This document shows, one piece after another, positions 57,366 through 64,000 of a DNA stretch of 64,000 nt. Position 1 is the stretch's first letter; each line of letters opens with the position of its first letter. Under the pieces are notes generated by a model. It saw only the letters and a list, made by a program, of their open reading frames with translations. It was not told the origin of the DNA and searched no databases. This stretch comes from Gnetum montanum (Eukaryota > Streptophyta > Gnetopsida > Gnetales > Gnetaceae), in the NCBI GenBank assembly GCA_015680685.1, contig MNCI01036469.1, positions 604,836 through 668,835 on the forward strand, in the 5' to 3' direction. The position numbers and the translations under genes are program-made.

Positions 57366-57461
57366 CTTAGTTGTTTGTGCACTACATAGAACATAGGAGA
57401 TCATTCATATCGTTGGGAGCTAGAACGAACCCTTAGGGTTATTCAAGAGAAAAATAACATA

Positions 57462-59900
57462 ATGGTAAATAGCACACCGAACAAGACTAAAATGTCTTCT
57501 TCTTCGCACAAAAGCAATTCACGACCTAGGAACAACACTAGAGACAGTCGACGGCACAACACACATAACCAAGAACCACCAGTTCCTCAACAGTTCAGAG
57601 TGGTATATATTCATCACGATGAATATGTACCTGACTTTACCTTTATCCTTCATCAAGATGAGCAACTACGTTGGAAAGACTTGGAGGGTAACATAGTGTT
57701 GCCTCCAAATCATGCAGTCCCCAACATGCTCCTTCGTGCCCTTGCATGAATAGGCATGTCACAGTTATATGCAGAATACATTGCATGCAGTTTTGACATA
57801 AGGGATTACTATCCCACAGAAACGCAACGTCAAAGGGACTTTCAACAAGAGAGATACTATACATCGTTGAAGGGTAAAGGACCCCATAATGCTTCACCCG
57901 TCATAAGCGAAAATGAGGGTGGTGAACCTATTTCAATAGGGTCCCCACAAAATGATGTTTCCTCTCCTAACAATGGTGAGGAGGTGGTGTATCAGAACCT
58001 TCATTCCACGATTCACAGCCCTGGTTCTGATCCCCACGAACACCAAGTTTTCAACGAGGGAACACAAACACATGATAAGGACGAGCATTTTGATCGTCAT
58101 CACAATTGGGGTCGAGATCATCGAAGAGAAGTTAGGAAACATTGTCATGGCAATGATTCTCCTTATTCTTCACCTTCATCGTCAAATTCACCTTCTCCTT
58201 CAACATCAGGATGTAGTCATAAGGAACCTAACCGTGAGGATAAGGGTAAGCAAAATGAGAGACCTCGATGAGAGAGTCGAGAGCGAGGACGAGGGCACTC
58301 TAGAGAATTGAGGCATGGAAGAAGGGAAAGTAGGGAACCACGTAGAACTCATAGATGCTATGAGAGAAATGACCATGAAGAACCCCTGCTTGCAACCCAA
58401 AGCATGTTAGACATTACGGAGGCCGTTAGAATTCCTACAAGACATAAAAAATATAGCAGGATCAAGAGATTAGACATGAATAATATCCCATGATTTGAGG
58501 GGGGATACAACACTGATCCTCAGAACCACTTACAGGCATTTCACGATGCATGTGCCTTGCAAAACATCAAGAACGAGTGGCAAAGATTAAAGTTATTTCC
58601 AAGGACACTAGTAAAAGAAGTGAAAAGCTAGTACTGGTCCTTAGAACCAGAATCCATCCGAAGGTGGAGTACGATGCTAGAACTATTTAACGATAAGTAT
58701 CAAATGTACTCTCGAGTGTCCAACCTGTGAAAGAAAATCCAAGGATGGAAGCAGGGAACTCATGAACCCTTGGATGCTACCATGGGTCAATACTATGCAC
58801 TATTACATCATTGCCCAGGCCATGGTTACTCGCAGTAGGATCAACTGCGCCATCTTGTAGATGGACTTAGGCATGAAACTAGGAGAACCCTTGGAACATA
58901 TGCCCAAGGGAGATTATCTGAGCTTAGGTCCCATTAGATCCATAGATTGCTAGAGCAAGTAGCTAAGGAAGAAGGAGAGCTACGTAATAGAGAAAGTGTG
59001 GAAGAGTACAACCGTGCTCCTTCCCTTCAAAAAAGGGGAGTAAGATTCTGTGAGGAGGAGAAAGAGTCACCACTCGAAGAGCTGGTGCATAGGAAAACCT
59101 TGCCGCTGCAAAAATTAACAACAGAAGTGTCGACCAAGGTAGACCAAATGTGGGACTCCTTAGATAGTAGATTTGAAACCATTCTCAAAATCATAGAGAA
59201 GTCTAAGGAGCGAGGTAGTGACTATGATAAAAAGAAAAAGAGGGATTTGAACCATGCACATAACAAAGGTAAGGGTAAAATGGCTATCACTGAAGAGGTT
59301 GTGGATTCTGATATGAATAATGATGGTGGATGTGATATATGCCAGTATGACCATCCTAAGGGATGTTGCCCAATAATCTCACATCTGCAAGAGTCTGGGG
59401 TGTATGCACTTAACCCATGACTTAATAAATGGAAAGCACCCCGATGGTTACCTTATCCCCAAGGTAACCCGAGGCAGTTCCACCAACCATTAACGTATTT
59501 TCCAAGTGGAACTCCGCCACAACCTATTGAGCAACACTAGCAATGGCAATACCCATAGTCATGGGGGATGCCACTGCCAAGGCAACAATACCCTTGCTGG
59601 CAACCAGATCCATATGGCTATTACATGCAGCAACCAGTCTCTCCAAGTGACTCTATCAATCACGCGACACCACAACATCACTACCAAGCTTAGGAGTATT
59701 ATAGGACTCCTTCTCCTAGGGGAGACACACCACATACATACCATCCTCCAAATCCATCTGCCACTCTCACACTGATAGCTCCATTACCAACTGCTCTAGC
59801 AATGCAAGGGGTACTCCCCACTCAACCACAACAATCCAATGTCATGAGGGCTATGAGTCCTTAAACCACAGTTGGTTCTAACAACTTTATACAGAAAAGA
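57462..59900 (+). pseudogene. gag: gag of element E
   Basis: The frame opens at 57462; the residues conserved with B and C begin at the ATG at 57492 (M-S-S-S-S-H-K), which is the likelier start. N-terminal block F-I-L-H-Q-D-E-Q-L-R-W; an H/R/D-rich middle; L-R-H-E-T-R-R-T-L-G-T-Y (near 58870); acidic R-G-V-R-F-C-E-E block; K-rich linker; zinc knuckle C-x2-C-x3-H-x3-C-C at 59331-59369; then a P/Q-rich C-terminus. Stops at 57747, 58269, 58491 and elsewhere are nonsense changes without frameshift. Gag forms the particle and binds RNA. Confidence 0.85.
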
Positions 59901-60640
59901 TCTTTCTTCAAAACCAAGAATCCAACCAAGCCCTCACCATCACAAGCAATTGAACATCTGAACACCTCCCTACCAAGCAAAGCTTCGGGACCTCCTTTAA
60001 CCCAAAAATTGAGCTTAACGTACATAGTTATGTTAACACATGCTATTATTGATTGGATTAAGGTGGGCCACCTTCCCAGGAAATTCTTTGATCCTGGAAG
60101 TCCTCTCATCTATCTCCAAGTCACTGGGAATGAACCATGCAAGGCTCTTCTGGACTCAAGTTCCGAAGTCAACTTAATATCACAAGAGATGTATAAAGCC
60201 TAAAACCTACCTCCATTAAGGAAGAGTAACATTTGACTAGAGCTAGCTAACCAGTCCATCATTGTCCCCTTGGGACTTGTGGAGGACATCGTTATCACTG
60301 TATGTGGTTGGTCGTATCCAGCTGATTTCCTAGTGATACAAGTAAACAACGGTAAGGGGGACTTCCCAATAATAATGGGAAGAGAATGGCTAAGCACTAT
60401 AGATGCATGCCTAGGAATCCATGATCTTTCCCTGGAAATATCCAAGAAGAACACTTTTGGAAAGATTGAGAAGAAGAAAGTTCCATGCATCGCATATAGT
60501 GACACAGGATGCCATTGCATGCAGAAATCATGGGTTATGCAAAGTTTAGCATTGCCTGCATGCAACCGGTGTGCACAAGACATTAATATACAAAAGTGCC
60601 TATATGCAGCAGCCACACGACAGGAAGACACCTAGTGGCT
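59901..60640 (+). pseudogene. Aspartic protease of element E
   Basis: In frame with gag. The active site at 60153 reads D-S-S rather than D-L-G (B, C, Z) or D-S-G (A), so the glycine required at the catalytic turn is lost. Downstream blocks G-L-V-E-D-I-V, F-P-I-I-M-G-R-E-W-L-S-T-I and P-C-I-A-Y-S-D are well kept. Stops at 60201 and 60633. Confidence 0.85.
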
Positions 60641-62330
60641 GATGGCTGACCAAGAGAGCAATTTACTAACATGCATGGAATTAATTGAGGAAATAACTAG
60701 TGCTTACATTGAAAGCATAGACACACTAGAGTAAGTCCGCTATCAACTTCCCAACCTTAACCTCGAAAACATCAATTGGGGGAAGTTGGAAATTCCTAAG
60801 AGATTTAAACAAGAGCCCCTTTATTTGAAACCATTTCCCACCGGTCTGGAGTATATGACCCTCGAAAATGGAAAACCGGTGATCATCAATGCAAAACTTG
60901 TTCCCAAACAAAAAGAAAGACTATTGAAAGTGATAAACAAGTGGTCAAAATGCTTTGCTTGGTCATACCGCGAGTTAACTAGAATATACCCTAGGATATG
61001 CCAGCATAGGATTTACACGGACCCCTCCATCAAACCTCAAAAATAACCGCAGAGGAGATTGAACCCAAAATTGAAACAAATAGTAAAAGAAGAAATAGAA
61101 CAACTTCTTAAGGCTGGGTTCATATATCCCATTGCCAATAGTGAATGGGTTAGCCCTTTGGTGATCGTGGCTAAGAAGGGAGGCAAATGGAGGGTGTGTA
61201 TAGATTTTAGGCTACTAAACATGGCAACATTCAAGGATCATTTTGCATTTCCATTCGTTGACCAAGTCTTAGACACCATAGTAGGGCATCACTATTATAG
61301 TTTTTTGGATGGGTATAGTGGATATAACCAAATACGGATAGCACCAAAAGATCAAACCAAAACAACGTTCACCAGTACTTGGGGAATGTTTGCATATAAA
61401 CAAATGCCATTTGGCTTGTACAATGCTCCTACCACATTTCAACATTTAGTTCTAAGCATAGTCCAATAGCAGATAGGGAACAGAGTAGAAGTCTTCATGG
61501 ATGACTTCTCCACTTATGGGACTAGCTTTGATCAAGCCCTGGACCGATTAGAGCAAGTGCTAAAATGATGTGAAGAAACCAACTTAAGGCTTAACTAGCA
61601 GAAAAGCCATTTGATGGTCCAAGAGGGTGTAGTACTTGGGCATAAGATTTCACATTCAGGAATAGAGGTAGACCCAGATAAAGTTAAGGTCATCCAAGGA
61701 ATCACCCGACAACCGGAAGCTATGAAAGACATTCGATCATTTCTTGGACACACTAGCTACTATAGGAGATTCATTGAGAACTTCTCCAAGATTGCTAAAC
61801 TATTGGTAGAACTAACGAAGAAGGATGCACCATTCGAATGGACCAGGGAATGTGAACGAGCGTTCCAAACTCTAAAACAAAGGCTTGTAGAAACTCCCAT
61901 TCTACAAGCCCCTGATTGGTCCAGACCGTTTCATATAATGACTGACGCATCCAATTATGCCTTAGGAACCATAATTACATAGTGAGATGACCAAAAATGT
62001 CCTTATTACATCCACTGTGCAAGTAAGAGTATCGCCGATGCACAACTTAACTACACAACTACAGAAAAAGAATTAATGGTTGTAGTGTTTGCACTGGACA
62101 AGTTTATGCACTATGTGTTAGGCTACAAAGTGTACATTCATACGAATCATAGTGCAATTAGGTTCCTTATGAACAAGCCAACGGTTAGCCCTCATATTAT
62201 ACGTTGGCTGGTAATCCTACAGGAGTTTGATCTAACAATGATAGATCGAAAGGGCACCGAGAACGTAGTTGCAGATCACTTATCTCGGTTGCACTGGGAT
62301 AGCAAAGAGGATCAATATGCCATATCCAAT
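60641..62330 (+). pseudogene. Reverse transcriptase and RNase H of element E
   Basis: RT begins near 60770 (N-I-N-W-G-K-L). It keeps W-V-S-P-L-V-I-V-A-K-K-G-G-K-W-R-V-C-I-D, F-L-D-G-Y-S-G-Y-N-Q-I (61305 on), M-P-F-G-L-Y-N-A-P-T-T-F-Q, and the catalytic F-M-D-D-F box at 61494-61508. The connection shows L-G-H-K-I-S and F-L-G-H-T-S-Y-Y-R-R-F-I. RNase H shows M-T-D-A-S-N-Y-A-L-G, E-K-E-L-M-V-V-V-F-A and A-D-H-L-S-R-L. Stops at 61044, 61467, around 61980 and elsewhere inactivate it. The block style (F-L-D-G-Y-S-G-Y, M-P-F-G-L-x-N-A-P) fits Athila-like Ty3/gypsy. Confidence 0.9.
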
Positions 62331-63740
62331 CATTTTCCAGATGAAGCCCTCTTTGCCGATGTAGTGAATAACCAACCCATGGGAACGAATTGGTATAGTA
62401 GCATTCTTATCTATCTGCTTTCCCAACAAACACCACAGGTGCTGAACTTTAGGAAGAAACAACAATTTCTTCACAGAGCCAAGTACTTCATGGAGATCAA
62501 AGGATAACTTTACAAAGTCTTTCCTAATGGCTTAGTTCGATGGTGTGTGCTTGATGTGGACCAACTAAGAGTTCTCCAGGATGCTCATGAGGGCCCTTGT
62601 GGGGGTCACTATGTAGGGAGACAAATGCCTATTAAGATCCTACTTGTAGGATATTACTGGCCAACACTATTTCAGGATGCCCATCAATTTGTCCAATCCT
62701 ATGAGTGCTATCAATGTGATGGAGGAATGACTGTTAGAATGGAGGGTTCACAATAATGGATTCAATCTTTGGAATCCTTTGACATTTGGGGAATAGATTT
62801 TATGGGGCCCATTACACCAATGTCCAATGGAAAAGCTTATATCATTGTTGTTGTTGACTATCTAACAAAATGGGCTGAAGTAGCTACTGTAATAGACTAT
62901 ACATCATCTATAGCTACATGATTTGTACAACAACAAGTCATAAATAGGTTTGGTATGCCACGTGCACTTATCTCAAATAATGTAACACACTTCACCAGTG
63001 CAACCTTTCAGAAGTTGATGCAACGTGTAGGGGTTGAACATAAATTGACTACACCTTATCACCCCCAAGCTAATGGCCAAGCTGAGGTCACTAATCAAGA
63101 GATTACTAAAATATTAACAAGGACAATTAGCAAATATAGGCAAGATTGGAGCACTAAGTTGAACGATGCTCTCTGGGCATACCACTCCACTTGGAAACTC
63201 CCTACAGGCTACTCTCCCTATGAATTAGTATACGGAAAACTTCCAAAGCTTCCAATTCAAACTGAGCTCCGTACACTATCCATGACATGTGACCTCCACC
63301 TTGACCTTGATCTAGCACAAAAATAAAGATTGGCAACTCTAAACGTGCTAGACGAAAATTGATTGGTTGCCCTATCATCAAATGAGTTGCACAAGGCACA
63401 TAACAAACAACGTCATAACTTAAAAATTCAAAATGTTAAGTACCAACCAAGAGATAAGGTCTTTTACTAGAACCCCACACACGTGCCCCAACGTACAAAA
63501 TTTTAAACATTATGGAAAGCTCCTTACATCATTCACACAACCTTTCCCTCAGAAGCCATAACCATATACAAACCTGAAAGCCCTGATAAGAGATTATTGG
63601 TCAATGTGCAACAAACCAAACCCTTCCATGAATTTAGAACAGTCGATGTACATAATACCTCTGAGAGAGGACGACCTCGCTCATTATTTCAAATCTCTCC
63701 CTTCCAACTCAGTCATGGGGGAGATGGTTACCTATGCTAA
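62331..63740 (+). pseudogene. Integrase and pol tail of element E
   Basis: The zinc domain (62570-62720) has H-x3-C-G-G-H and C-Y-Q-C with G-Y-Y-W-P-T. The core has G-I-D-F-M-G-P-I (first Asp). The second catalytic Asp is replaced by Asn (L-I-S-N-N-V at 62967-62984, normally D-N-G). A-E-V-T-N-Q-E has the third acidic residue. Stops include 62505, 62754 and TAA at 63324, the last shared with element A. The tail N-V-Q-Q-T-K-P-F-H-E and S-P-F-Q-L-S-H-G-G-D-G ends at 63738-63740. Confidence 0.88.
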
Positions 63741-64000
63741 TCATTTGAGGCCCTCAGTTTCTTTTTAAGTTTTTGTTTTACACATTTTTATTTTACAAAT
63801 TTCTTTAACTTTTCTTATTTTTATTTTACAACATCATTTATACTCTTTCATTTCTTTGTGTGTTTGTTTATTTTGTTTGATTTATCACCTAATAAGTGCT
63901 CCTAATGGTGGTATGAATTGTATTCCATTAATTGCTAATGTTTGGTTTTTACCCTTGAGTGATGATGTTGATACTTAGGTATGGTTCTTTTGATATAGCA
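63741..64000 (+). other. Start of the 3' non-coding region of element E
   Basis: T-rich, non-coding; homologous to 47545-47790 of element F and, reversed, 15690-15940 of element A. It continues beyond the window. Confidence 0.75.

Larger units (their letters stand above)
56547..64000 (+). mobile_element. LTR retrotransposon E, Ty3/gypsy Athila-like, full domain set, runs off the window
   Basis: 5' LTR, primer-binding site, gag, protease, RT, RNase H, integrase and the start of the non-coding region. All coding blocks from 57462 to the stop at 63738-63740 lie in one frame (2093 codons) with no frameshift, only about 25-30 premature stop codons by hand count. It is inserted in the L1-type LINE. 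The 3' LTR is beyond 64000, so the target duplication (left copy would be GGTAT, 56542-56546) cannot be checked. Confidence 0.92.

Overview
The window is plant nuclear DNA. It holds one intact intron-containing gene of the cinnamyl-alcohol-dehydrogenase (CAD) family, surrounded by old, nested, mutation-riddled retroelements. The retroelement density, the age of the copies and the single compact gene fit a large repeat-rich genome such as a gymnosperm (probably a conifer). That is an inference, as no species marker is visible. Three single Ns (27553, 28073, 40561) and a 537-base N run (41801-42337) show draft assembly.

Layout: 1-9678, an LTR retrotransposon (Z, + strand; the 5' LTR is cut by the window edge) with gag, a protease remnant, no reverse transcriptase or integrase, and a large extra ORF before the 3' LTR. 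9679-13111, sparse DNA with one orphan ORF, then the 3' part of a LINE. 13112-23259, LTR element A (- strand, full gag-pol, frameshifted), inserted into that LINE; the LINE resumes at 23260-23790. 24464-26096, the CAD-like gene (- strand, five exons, 359 residues). 27356-28953, an N-bounded inverted repeat and two tandem duplications. 29400-50419, a nest: old LTR G (+) is interrupted by D (-), which is interrupted by B (-, perfect TATGG target duplication) in its LTR and by C (-) in its interior; D then meets the truncated element F (+) head to head near 47.53 kb. 51041-53540, a solo 2.5-kb LTR of another family. 53645-56546, two tRNA-derived SINEs with target duplications and an L1-type LINE endonuclease region. 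56547 to the window end, LTR element E (+), whose gag-pol is a single uninterrupted frame apart from nonsense codons.

Elements Z, A, B, C, D, F and E belong to one superfamily. Where the parts survive, they share TGATGA...CTCATCA-type LTR ends, a primer-binding site derived from the tRNA-Asp 3' end, a Gag zinc knuckle of form CX2CX3HX3CC, a D-L-G type protease site and an Athila-like Ty3/gypsy polymerase. A, B, C, D, F and Z also share about 2 kb of non-coding DNA 3' of pol with a conserved predicted RNA hairpin. Two features stand out. First, the very short U3 promoters carry family-specific palindromic repeat arrays directly upstream of the TATA box. Second, the 3' non-coding hairpin has a compensatory base-pair change between members. 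Z, B and C have each lost RT, RNase H and integrase while keeping gag and protease sequence, so they look like non-autonomous passengers of full-length relatives such as A and E.
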